Positions 20,993 through 31,975 of a stretch of DNA of 64,000 nucleotides are shown piece after piece. The DNA comes from Linum tenue (lineage: Eukaryota; Streptophyta; Magnoliopsida; Malpighiales; Linaceae), in contig CAMGYJ010000005.1 in NCBI GenBank assembly GCA_946122785.1, positions 91,010,547 through 91,074,546 on the forward strand, read 5' to 3'. The notes below the pieces were generated by a model. The model made no database searches. It was not told where the DNA came from and saw nothing but the letters and a program-made list of their open reading frames with translations. The number at the start of each line of letters is the position of its first letter. Positions within the stretch are counted from its first letter, which is position 1. The position numbers and the translations under genes are program-made.

Positions 20993-22225
20993 TCAACTTG
21001 AGGTGCAATTGTCCTTGCTTCCGTGAGCACCATATGCCTTGTAGTTCATGGGCTCTCGAACAAGGTACAAAGCAATCTGCATCCTCCTCACTTGAGTGCA
21101 TGGCTATAAACATCAACAAACATGGTGCTTAACGCATGATTCAAAAATAACAATCAAGTGTGGCTTTCTAATATGCGAACTAGAATTGTCTTTACCCAAA
21201 TATAAGAGGAGTCCCAGCTTGCGCCATACATTCACATGCAGACCCAGACTCCACTGTTAGACCTACATAAAATGAAAGCATCGCATGATAAACAAGTTGA
21301 TAAGCCGTCGTTTAATACACACAAAATGGGCATACTTACCGATGAAGTTGTTATTGATCATTTGAAGGATTTGTGTACGAAAACTCTGCAATCCTCGGTG
21401 GCGACAATCCTGGAAATTGTTGACGATAGAGAATCTTCCACAAGGCTTTCATAAATCTCATCTGTACAAATTAAGAAATGTTTGTATTTAGAAAGAGTTA
21501 TTTACATTTTTTTGTGTTATAACGGCACAATGTCACAAATTTACCATTGTTTGAACAGATTGTAGTCGAAAGGAATTGCGGTCTTCATTTGGTTGTGGAT
21601 CCAAGATATGGACTTCTTCCTTGTCCAACTTAATGACAGCCAAGTACCAATGGGCATTATCTGTCATCGGAACACACACCTACATATGCGGAAATTGTCA
21701 ACACGTATTAAAAAAATAAACTGCAAACCATGTAATACTTATTAAGACTAAGGAATTTTGACTCGTATAGGTCTAATGCCCTCTTGGGTGTTATTCCACA
21801 TGAAATCACTAGTTCCTGCCCATGTGGTAGTTGCACAATTGAAATTTTGTCAACACAATATCATTCACGCTAAAAAAACATGTGTTGTATTTTTTTGGTG
21901 AGAGGAAATTAATCTTAAGCATAATCGGAGCAGAACCTGTAGTTCAGCAGGCAGATAGCACACTCCTTTTTCGTCCTTAGAATTTGTCGACAACTCTTCT
22001 AGAGTCAAATGGCAGGCCACCGCTGTTATAACCTAATATAACATGGACAAAAAACACTTCATGATACTATAGATTTGTTACAAAATAATTCTACGTAGAA
22101 AGCATTGATAGTGGACAAACAAAACAAAATTTTGGAGTTCCGTTGATTACTTCAGCATCTACGAATGAGCGAGGGCTTAAGGACCACAATGATAGTGGAA
22201 CCACTGCTCTACCGCTGAAGATTAA
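20993..22225 (-). pseudogene. Ulp1-like cysteine protease (peptidase C48), decayed
   Basis: Spliced minus-strand exons can be followed: about 22225-22151 (LSPRSFVDAE), 22032-about 21945 (VITAVACHLTLEELSTNSK), about 21875-21760 (KFQLCNYHMGRN, two-base loss, DFMWNNTQEG), 21679-21545 (VCVPMTDNAHWYLAVIKLDK then HILDP), 21461 onward (LWKILYRQQFPGL) and an exon reading SNSGVWVCM. Exon phases match at GT-AG junctions. His (HWYL) and Asp (ILDP) of the C48 triad are present, but the expected DCG nucleophile block reads NSG, so the cysteine is missing. Stops occur after SNDQ and after VCM. The end, MQIALYLVREPMN, resembles the usual C-terminus. In plant MULEs and CACTAs such proteases are common cargo (family knowledge). 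It lies divergent to the transposase, with about 480 bases between them. Confidence 0.7.
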
Positions 22226-22703
22226 TTATATATACAAGGTTAGGATAAAATGTGGCGGCATATTTTTCCCGCGGAAAAATAGTTAGGGTTTAGTCTAAGG
22301 TACATGAACTTGGGATAAACATGGGTAGTTATTAAACCTAAAATTAAAAATATACTTTTTTCGATTGAATAAAAAATTGAGTGCTATTAGTAAATATTCG
22401 CTCATATTAATGTTTGATCCTTCCCCATACACGTAGTACCCAGCTAGAGTCAGCTGGCGTTTGGCTTTACTAAGCATACCTTTTCATTTTAAATATTTTC
22501 GTTATTTATGAAAATGGTAAAGAAATCAATAAGATAAAGAATAGAAAGTTCAACTCGTTCCTACCAAAAAAATAAGATATCACAAATCGTGTTATTAATG
22601 GGGATAATTATTAAATGGCCCATTGAAGCATTAATTCGCCTATCATTCCCAGTAGGGTTTTGTAGTTTACATCCTTGGTTCCCCAAAATTTCCAGCAGTG
22701 ACA
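22226..22703. promoter_or_regulatory. Divergent intergenic region between protease and transposase
   Basis: About 480 bases between the most upstream recognisable protease exon (-) and the transposase ATG (+). It is AT-rich and carries no recognisable coding motif; a 60-codon minus-strand frame is not convincing. By position it should hold both promoters, but no unambiguous TATA pair was identified and the protease may have additional 5' exons here. Confidence 0.35.
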
Positions 22704-25463
22704 ATGACGTCGGCGGCAGACCCACCATTGACGTCGGAGGAAGTCCTACTATTGACGTCGGAGTCAGTCCAAGAAAACGCTGGTGTCGGAGCTAGTCACA
22801 CCACCCAGGAAGATAATGTCGCCGATCTCATATTTCTACAGCCTGAAGATTTTAAAAAATGAAGTTCGATGATACAGAAGAAGCCTATGATTTCTACATG
22901 GACTACGGGTTAGTTAAAGGCTTCGACATCAGAAAATCAGACATTGGTCGTGATAAGAACAAAGTTATGATATGGCGTGACTATGTATGCTCTGGCAAGG
23001 GAAAGAGGCGCATGAAGAGCACAAAACGAAAGAGAGAAGCAAGAGGGGAGACCAGATTTAACTGCAGAGCCAAAATGCGTGTTAAACAAGACAATGTCAA
23101 TGGGAAGTGGTATGTGCACCAGTTTGATGATGTACACACACATGAAACGGTCCCCAGATAATATAGACACTACATGAAAGGGAAACATCGTATGAGTGAT
23201 GCAGTCAAAGCAGCGATAAATTTTAGAAGAGCTGCAGGTATGAAAACTTCTCAAATTGTGAATCTGGCCGTATCAGAAGCAGGAGGCTACGACAATTTGG
23301 GGTACACGAGGAAGGATGCATATAATTATGTGGACAAAGAGAGGAAAGAACAAATCAGTGAAGGTGATGCCGCAACATCCCTAGCCTACCTGCAAGCTAA
23401 ATGCAGCATGGATGATCATTTCGTTATTGAACTAAAGAAGGATGACGACGACCGGCTTATTAACATCTTGTGGGCCGATAGTATTTCTGTTGCTGATTAT
23501 GCATGCTTTGGAGAATTACTGTCATTCGATGCTACTTACAAAAGGAACATTTACCAGATGCCTCTCGTGATTTTTTCAGGTACTTTTCCTTCACACATAG
23601 AATTATCCCGAGCATGCTAAAATAACCCTAGCAGTTTGCATAATCTAACTTATTTTGTACTTTTTTAGGTGTCAACCACCATTCGCAAACTTGCGTATTT
23701 GCATGTGCTTTCTTGGCTAACGAGAGAGAGGAAAATTATATTTGGGTGTTGGGAGCTTTGAAGAGAAGGCTAGGTGGTGTAGATCCCAAGACTTTATTAT
23801 AGATGGGGATAGAGCAATGCGTAATGCTATTCAGAAAGTATTTCCCGATGCAACACATCGTCTATGTTCCTGGCATATAGACAAGACTATAACCAGAAAT
23901 GTGAAGAATCATCCTACTTTGTTGCCCCGATGGAAGCATTTTGTGACAGCTGACTGGGAACCTTCAGAATTCGAAGAAAAGTGGAAATCAGTGGTTGAGG
24001 AATGCTCCCTTCAGCACAACAACTGGGTCTCCAATTTATTTGAGCAAAGACATGAATGGGGGTATGCATATTTGCGTTCGAAGTTCTTCGCAGGCTTGAG
24101 TACAACATCAAGATGTGAAGGACTGAACTCTCAACTTGCCAATTATATCGAGAAGGATAAAAATCTCCTTGAGTTCTTTATTCACTTTGATCGTTGGACT
24201 AGGGATCTGAGGGAGAATGAGCGTCATGCTGATTTTGAATCGATTCATCGAGAACGAACTATCACAAGCAATGTCTTAGTCTCACTTCAGAAGAGTGGAG
24301 CGGCAGTTTTCACAAAGAACGCATTCTTCTTATTCAGAGATGAGGTTGAAAAGTCGGCATGTTGCATAAGGGTGGAGTCAGAGCGATCGGAAATGGAGCG
24401 TGTGTACCAGGTCAAGGTATCTGGCATGGATAAGGTTTTTCAAGTCACGTACACAGTTGAACCCTTTGCAATGGAGTGTAGTTGTAATCACTACGATTAT
24501 ATGGGAATACCATGTCGTCATATGATTTTTGTACTGAAAGAAGAGAGTATACTGGAACTTCCTGAAGGCCTAGTACGTCGAAGATGGTCAAATAAGCCGA
24601 AGACACTAGAGAGCTTGGAGGAACGGGACATAAATAGCTGAATCGCAACTTTTCGCATTGAGGTTTGCCATGACTATCACTTTTTTTTTTTAATATTGGT
24701 TCGAAGCTAGGTGAACGTTAATTTTACTCACTTTGTATAAAATATTGTGTCAATCAGGTATGGTACTATTCAACAAAACAACTTACAACTAATGTTAAAA
24801 GGGGCAAAATCTAGTGAGTGCTTCAAGATTGCTCGTGAGGGAATTCAATCATTATATGAAAAGCTGGACATGGTGGACACTGGCAACGTGGACCTACCCG
24901 GCATTAATAGACCGAAGGCGAATGAAATTTTGTTGGATCCATTGCAGGTCAAAGCTAAAGGTTCGGGGGCTAAAAAATCTAAAAGGAAGAAAGGAGAACC
25001 ACGACAGTGTAGCAATTGCGGTGAATTTGGCAACTATAGGACCCGATGCCCACATCTTGTTGGCTATGTGAAGCCAACCTCAAACGGTGATGCCCCGAAT
25101 GCTGGTGTTTCGGAAGAAGGTGGCGGTGGCGATGACACCGATGTTGATCCTCCAACCACTCAAGATCAGTCGCAAACAGTACCGAAGAGAAGCCAAAAGC
25201 ATTGCACTAAGTGCGATTCTACCAATCATAATGCAAGAACGTGTACTGGGTCTGGGCCATCCAATGATAAAAATGACGATGATGAAAATGACGATGACGA
25301 CGATTACGAGCAACCTAGGGTAAGAATAAAATATAATTGTTCGTGTCTACACAATGCAGTTGCATCCAAAATTTTTGTACGACTAAAATCGTCGTTATCG
25401 ATTTTGCAGAAGAGGCATGTTACCAGAAGTAGCAACCTAAGGAACAGAGATTTGGACACTTGA
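22704..25463 (+). pseudogene. FAR1/FHY3-type MULE transposase, four exons
   Basis: Exons 22704-23579, 23669-24662, 24758-25319 and 25410-25463, all with GT-AG introns in matching phase, give about 820 residues. In order: an acidic N-terminus (MTSAADPP); a FAR1 DNA-binding zinc finger (EEAYDFYMDYG, YVCSGKGKR, CRAKMRV, HTHE); the MULE core with Asp in LLSFDATY (23528), Asp in IIDGDRAM (23802), C2H in HRLCSWHI and Glu in SRCEGLN (24117); a SWIM finger (CSCNHYDYMGIPCRHM); RYGTIQQNNLQLMLKGA; and two zinc knuckles, the first with His replaced by Asn (CSNCGEFGNYRTRC), the second complete (CTKCDSTNHNARTC). An acidic tail follows. Breaks: one base lost in the A run near 22852, TAA at 23159-23161, a one-base shift near 23797 and another near 24636. 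The catalytic DDE residues survive. Confidence 0.85.
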
Positions 25464-28318
25464 GTTCTTCGGAATACATGTGTAAAAGGGCTGCAACTAT
25501 TTGATCAGTGTTGAAAACTTGAAGTGAAGATGGAAGTCCTTATCCTATTCGGATTAGGATTATGTGAAGACTGCCACTGTCAGCTTGAAGTGGCGTCGTT
25601 TGGTTTATAAAAAGACTGTTGCCTTCTGCGGTGTCATTTTACTTATGTGTCTCTTTGGTTTATAAGAAGACTGCTGGTTTATGCGGTGTCGTTTTATTTA
25701 TGTGTCTCTTTGGTTTATAAGAAGACTACTGCCTTATACGGTGTCGTTTTATTTAGTTCGGATGGATTTGATTTAAATCATGTGCAACATTTCAGATGAG
25801 TAATTTTTCTCACTCGTTTTTTTTATTGAATTATTATATCGTATTTTTTACTTGTTTATAAATTTATTTAATTTTGGCTACTAAAATTATGAAATGAAAA
25901 TTTTTCTTTTTCCATTTGACTTTATTATTTTAGGCGTGAAATGACAAGAGCATGCGGCGACAGATGAGCAAAGTTCGAAATCCGGAAAAAATACTGTTGG
26001 CCCAATAGTAAAATACTTCTGAAAATGGAGGCAGTAATCAAGAAATAAACTACAGTATTTTTATTGAGTGAAAGATCCCTCACTGATATATTATTAAGAT
26101 CTCAAACACTAAAAGTACAAATCTTGAAAAACAAAACAATGTACTTTCCCTCCTCCCACTTTTATACTATACTACATATGGCAACTTTCCCCTCTTGTAT
26201 ATATTTTCGGAGCATGATCAACATGTACGCTTCAATATTGCACAAAAGAACCATCATGTGACGTAGGGTTCCACAACACCTATTATGGAATCGTAACAAC
26301 ATATGATGATTCTTTCGGCAATATTCAGACGACGACTTATTGTCATTGCTCCCCTCCCTGCCTCTAACAAAGGCCCTGTATGGAGAGAAAAGAAGAAACA
26401 ATAAAACGAAAGAGTTAGTTTAACAGTCATGATCTAACAATGATCTAATGAAAGGAACTGAGATCTAAAATAATACGCAGTCTCATCATTACCACTACAC
26501 CCGAAAATAAAGCATGGGACAGGAGGACGAAGAGGCGGATGGGGTTGATTTTCAGAGTTTCATATCGAGAAGATGGGAGAAAGGGGTATTTTCAGGGATC
26601 GAGAGGAGGAGGAACGAACAACGGCAGGAGATGAGTGCCTCTCGGGTTTCGGAGCATGGTCTCTCCTTCTCTGATTAAAGAATTTATAAACGGACTCATA
26701 AAATTACTTTGCCTTTCCAGCCCTTCCCATTTACTGAAAATCACACTCCCTACCGCTGCCTCGGCCTTGGTAACGTCAGCACTGGCTATGGGCAAATGCT
26801 ACTTTCCGAAAACGGAAAAATCTGATTGGGTGACACGCCACGGCAAGGATTGAAGGTCTTTCACCATCGGATTAAAGGAAAAGTTTGGGAATTAACGACG
26901 GGAGATGGTGATGTGCTTTTAGACTGGCTTTGTAGATTAACTAACTTTTTCGTTTATCAAAATTAATCTATTGCTTTGGTATATGTTATTGCAACCTTAA
27001 ACCCTAAACCCTAAACCAAACCCTAATACCCGAACCAATCAATACCATATACTCTATAACAATAACACCTTATACCCTAACCAATCAATACCATATATGG
27101 AAGATTTCATTAGATGAAATTCAATATGGAAGAGGCAAAGTGGGCCCACTTCAATTGGTTAGAGAGTATACAAATTATTTGTTGTATTATAAACGTGAAT
27201 AGGGCCCACCATATGAAATTGAAAGTAGATTTCATGGATGTAGACAAAATGGAAGTGAAGAGATGAAATTGTAAAAGGTGTATACATGGCGGTAGGGGCC
27301 ATAAATGAAATAGTTAGGCTATTTCATGGCTATTTCATGGTTGTTAATGGCTTCATCCCCAACTTTTAGCAATTGCTAAAGATGAGGTGGAGCTTAGATG
27401 GCAAAAACATAGAAATGGTTTAGGGAAGGCAAAAGCATTGCAGTAAGTGCTGTTCTACCAATCATAATGCAAGAACGTGTACTGGGTCTGAGCCATCCGA
27501 TGATGAAAATGACGAGCAACCTAGCGTAAGAATAAAATATAATCGTTCGTGTCTACACAATGCAGTTGCAACCAATATTTTTGTACGACATTCCTCGTCG
27601 TTATCAATTTTGCAGAAGAGGCATGTTACCAGAAGTAGCAACCTAAGGACCAGAGTTTTGGACACTTGATTTCTTTGGAATGCGTGTGTAAAAGCCTGCA
27701 ACTATTTGATCAGTGTTGAAAACTTGAAGTGAAGATGGAAGTCCTTATCCTATTCGGATTAGGATTATGTGAAGACTGCCACTGTCAGCTTGAAGTGGCG
27801 TCGTTTGGTTTATAAGAAGACTGCTGCCTTCTGCGGTGTCGTTTTATTGATGTGTCTAATTGGTTTATAAAAGAAGACTGCTGGTTTATGCGGTGTCGTT
27901 TTATTTATGTGTCTCTTTGATTTATAAGAAGACTACTGCCTTCTACGGCTATGGGCAAATGCGACTTTTCAAAAATGGCGAAATTTGATTGGGTGACACG
28001 CCGCGACAAGGATTGAAGCTCTTTCACCATCGGATTAAAGGAAAAGTTTAGGAATTGACGGGGGGAGATGGGGATGTGCTTTTAAACTGGCTTTATAGAT
28101 TAAACTTTTTCGTTTAGCAAAATTAATCTACTGATTTGGTATATGTTATTGTAACCCTAAACCCTAAAAAATTTAAACCCTAAACCCTAAGGGAGATAAG
28201 GGCCCACTTTAGAAATTGCTTATTGATTGTCACCATCTCCATCCCCAACTTTTAGCAATTGCTAAAGATGAGGTGGAGCTTAGATGGCAAAAACTTAGCG
28301 ATGGTTTAGGGATGGAGG
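25190..28318 (+). repeat. Duplicated 3' tail of the transposase region
   Basis: Segments 25190-25745, 26787-27025 and 27345-27425 recur in order as 27430-27945, 27942-28190 and 28238-28318. The second copy therefore equals the first minus about 1.0 kb and 0.3 kb of internal sequence. The repeated part includes the second zinc knuckle, the third intron and the last coding exon. Intervening 25764-26790 has only short frames of no recognised family. Confidence 0.8.
26994..27025 (+). repeat. Short CCCTAAA run
   Basis: Two to three CCCTAAA units (plant telomere motif) in tandem. A similar run sits in the duplicated copy at about 28155-28190. Too short to suggest an interstitial telomere. Confidence 0.7.
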
Positions 28319-28419
28319 AGTTCTTTCTAAACTAGGAAGATTGCTAAATTATGAATGCTTCTAGCAATGCCACATAGATAACTATTCTCTTTTTCTATTT
28401 TATTGTTTATTAACTTTTC

Positions 28420-29605
28420 TTGCCCAACTAAAGTACATATGTACTTCAAAATTGAAATTCTAACTTTCTGTTCTAAACATAAATTAAAAATTGATAGTCG
28501 CTAAGTATCAAACCACAAACATCTACTTTATTAACTCAGCAAGTAAAGGACAATTAACCAATTAAGCTACATGACATTTATAATCATCATGTGAAATTTC
28601 GCTTTCTTATTAAGTGAAGGGTTAAAATGAACGGTAAATATATCATAGTGGATTTTTTCTGCTTCGTGGGGGAGTGAGAGAGTGGAAATGGTGAAATTAA
28701 TGAAGAGTTAAATTGGACGGATTGTCTTTAGCACGCCACTACAAAATCCTTCGGAGCAAAAACATGCAGGTTCAAATCAAACAATAAATGAAGAAAGATG
28801 AACTTAATAACTCTAACTAATTTTCATTCCATATGTGGCGAATGGCTAATGGCCGTGATCACCAACAAGGCAAAATAGATAATAGGAACCTACCTTGCAC
28901 ACACCAAATCATTTTATCTCGTACCGATAAATGTGTCATGCTACAATAATTATGTCAAAGTTTTTTTAGTAATAAGGCATGATCAACATTTATAAGCAGA
29001 TATAAAGAAAATATAAAATCGAGAAAAAAATAAAACAACTCCTACCCTCACCCTTTAACCAATCAATACCATATGCTCTAAACCATCAACACCTTATAAC
29101 CTACCCATATACCATATACTGTATATCATCAACAACCTAATACCCTAAGCAGTCAGTACTCATTTCCTTTAACATCAACACCTTATACAACAATCGTATA
29201 CCTATACGCTGATAAAATTTTACATTTTGAAAATACTTGCTCAACTAAAGTACGTAGGTACTTAAAAAGTGAAATTCTAACTTTCGTTTCAAAACATAAA
29301 TTATAAAAATATCTTCACTCAGTATCCAACCACAAGCCTCTAATTAGTCTACAAGAGGTTTGTTATGTACGAGTGCATTGCATGAAGAGGGGCAATCAGT
29401 GAGAGAGTGGAATAGGATCTCAATTAATGAAGAGTTAAATTGGGCGGATTGTAGTTTACCTCGTACCGCTAAATGTGTAAAGAGACACGCTAGCATTTAC
29501 CAAATCCCAAAAAAAGAGGGAACACATAATTATGTTTAACTTGCGTGAACTCAAGGCATGATCAGGATTTTAGAAGCAGAAGCAGATGAAAATAAGTAAA
29601 ACAAA
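28420..29605 (+). repeat. Diverged direct duplication, 28420-29040 and 29235-29605
   Basis: Shared blocks in order are GAAATTCTAACTTTC, AAACATAAATTA, GTGAGAGAGTGGAA, TTAATGAAGAGTTAAATTGG and TAAATGTGT with AAGGCATGATCA. About 0.75-0.8 kb separates the copies. The spacer has TCAACACCTTATA-type repeats also seen near 27060. No gene. This forms the subterminal region beside the right TIR. Confidence 0.65.
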
Positions 29606-29691
29606 GAACCGCCACTGAGATAGACAATTATCAAAGGCCCAACCTAATGACAATCCGGAACTCAGTATCTATTATCAACAAACTAGGTGCG

Positions 29692-30609
29692 ATGGGTCAT
29701 GTACAAGCCCACTTTTGAATGTTATTTAAAAGCCTGCAAAAATCAATGATCAGACCCAGTCCAGCTAGAATTAGTCCTAAACGCACCGTTAATACATAAA
29801 CACAAATTAAGGAGACCTCTCCATCCGATTGGAATCAAATTCTGTCTTCTTCATCTTCTTCCTTAATCCTCTAGGCGAGACGAACACCACATATCAGGAA
29901 ACCTTAATTTCACCAAGTGATAGAAGTTTCGAGAAAATGACAATAACGCTAAGACAAGATGACAAAACACTAGCAACATGAACCCTAGGGTTAACAAACC
30001 TCTTTCAAGGGTTCTTTTGCAAATGAAAAGTTTGATGAACACAATAATAGACATGGTCGCCGTAATCGTGTTAGAAAGAGATAGGTGAGTAAATTCCGTC
30101 CGGTAATAAAATAGCGAGGAACAAAACGTCGATTTGTGGATACAAGGATTTGGGATTCAAAATGATGATTATGTGAGGATTTCATATTGGATGGGGATCT
30201 TCTCTTCGAATGTGGATACATAGATTTGGTGTATGAAACATGATGATGTTGGGGATTTGAGATTGGATAGGGAGCTAAATCGAATGTGGATCAAATAATA
30301 AAAGGATTTGGGTTTCGAAACGATGATTTTGTTGGAGATTTCAGATTTGATAGGCAGCTTATGATCGAACTTCGAACTAAGAGGGGACCCTCCAAGACGA
30401 ATGAGGCATCGTAGAAGGGAGACTGGAAATTGGTTAGGGCGGCGGGTCGTATCCATAGGGGTTAACCTCTTAATCGATATAATTAAACCGGGTACAGTTA
30501 GGTTGAAGTCCAATGAAAAAAGCTTAAACGCTTTGTGATGCTTTTGGTAATTTTCCTTGCCCCCGGTTACCCGTACCCCGGATTTTGCCCTGGGCACCCT
30601 AGAACTGCC
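29692..30609 (-). repeat. Right terminal inverted repeat of the 13.3-kb element
   Basis: Inverted copy of 17338-18186. It is longer because a roughly 70-80-base unit (30137-30360; words GAATGTGGAT, GATTTGGG, GATGAT, TTGGATGGGG) is present three times where the left arm has one. The outer end reads, on the minus strand, GCAGTTCTAGGGTGCCCAGG, and abuts TATATATATA. Confidence 0.85.
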
Positions 30610-30619
30610 TATATATATA
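30610..30619. repeat. TA tract at the right end of the element
   Basis: TATATATATA immediately outside the right inverted repeat, matching the much longer (TA)n outside the left one. Confidence 0.85.
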
Positions 30620-31265
30620 ACTAGAGGTATACTTGGAACAAAAAAGGAATCCAACATTCTACTCAAAACTATCTCAACAATTTCAAGTTTTAGTATAGAT
30701 AGTACTATCACTCATTTTGAGTGATAGTTTCCATCACATCAAGCAAACAATGCATGTATTGTTTGTGCAGAAAATTAAAAAAAATGCATTGTGAACAATA
30801 CATGCATTGTAACTATCGCAACCAAACAATCACTAAAACCAAACGACCCTATAGTAATTGTTCGAAGAAAGGTATGTCTTATTTCATAAAATAAAAGATT
30901 TTAAATGATTAATTTGATGAAAATATCATACTCGTATAATTTTCAAGATGCTAACCTCATTTATATACTAAAGTCATTACTAAAAGTAAAAACAAAAACC
31001 ATGTAAGAAAACCGACTCATAAATTTAATCAAACCACGCTATTAGCTCATCGTTGTCAAGAACTATTGCAAATTTAATTTAGAATTTCTTGTGATTGCTC
31101 TGCCTCAGCCTTCTAAAGCTTTGTCATCTCCATCAGTTATAATGTCCTTCTCTTCCTTAACAAAACATTTATCTTCATAATAGGTTGTTCCTACTTTTTT
31201 CATTATAATGTCTCATGAACATTTTATGAGATTTGTTATTTCCCCTATTTCAAACAACCCAACGA
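30620..31265. other. Non-coding AT-rich spacer
   Basis: No gene recognised. A short inverted pair around ATGCATTGTTTG / CAATGCATGTATTGTT words (about 30745-30815) is the only structure noted. Confidence 0.45.
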
Positions 31266-31273
31266 CCAACAGA

Positions 31274-31967
31274 TAGGATGGCAATGGGGCGGATTTGGAT
31301 AAACCATCCCCATCCTCTCTTTCAAATACCCAAACCCATACCCGCCCCATACCCATGCAGGGGAGGGTTTTCCAAACCCGTCTTCATATCCGTGGGTTTC
31401 TAGTACCCATGGGTAACACCTAAAATTTTATATATAATTTTTCAATTATAACAGTACACACACCTACTATATCATGAAAAAAAGATAATCATTCTTAACA
31501 CAGTTCAATTCATATTATCCTAAAGCATCCGTTAATTCATAAGATAAAATGCAATGTAATCCAAATCATTATTCTCTTACTCTAATACATCTACTAAGTA
31601 ATAACTAACTAACATAATCTTGTTAACAATCGAAACATTGAAAAAGTGAAGAAAGAGTTGGGGAAAAAGAATTAAGTTTTGATTTGGGTAGCCACCCAAT
31701 TACATTTCTACTTAATATTTTTTTAGTTACCCTCACTATTATAGATAGGTTACAATTTAATCATTGTATTTTTTATATGTGAAGAATTTTCCTAATAGGG
31801 CGGGTATGGGTATGGGGCGGGGGAGGCTAAAACCATACCCGCCCCATACCCATCAAACGTTTTGGGGGTTTTACCCATACCCACCCCATACCCGATCCAA
31901 ACAGGGATCGTTGACTGTTTCGGGGGAGGGCGGGTACCTGTGATCATGAGTTTGATTGCCATCCCTA
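31274..31967. mobile_element. hAT-superfamily element, non-autonomous, 694 bp
   Basis: Starts TAGGATGGCAATGGGGCGG and ends TTTGATTGCCATCCCTA, an inverted repeat of the TAGGGATGGCAAT type. Both sides carry the identical 8-mer CCAACAGA (31266-31273 and 31968-31975). Subterminal repeats of CCCATACCCGCCCC and its complement crowd both ends; the middle is AT-rich and non-coding. Confidence 0.92.
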
Positions 31968-31975
31968 CCAACAGA

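Larger units (their letters stand above)
17338..30609 (+). mobile_element. 13.3-kb (TA)n-flanked MULE-type element with long TIRs
   Basis: Arms 17338-18186 and 29692-30609 are inverted copies. The outer 40 bases share TTCTA(C/G)GGTGCCCAGGG and CAAAATCCGG, and the inner about 380 bases (17805-18186) differ from the right arm at only about 15 positions by hand alignment. The left end abuts the (TA)n tract 17314-17337 and the right end abuts TATATATATA at 30610-30619. A 9-base MULE duplication would be invisible inside such a tract. Cargo is a putative plant transposon protein (+), a Ulp1-like protease (-) and a FAR1-type MULE transposase (+), all broken. Ulp1-carrying MULEs (Kaonashi type) are known; I infer a relative that kept long TIRs and favours TA microsatellites. 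Chance juxtaposition is unlikely given both arms and both flanks. Confidence 0.75.

Noticed and set aside
21340..21440. EDCRVFV-like string on the minus strand as the Ulp1 catalytic cysteine
   Set aside because: It is in a frame that does not follow from the upstream exon phase. The exon in phase reads LWKILYRQQFPGL and splices into SNSGVWVC, which matches the family better.
26994..28190. Interstitial telomere
   Set aside because: Only two to three CCCTAAA units occur at each place, and the second is a duplicate of the first.
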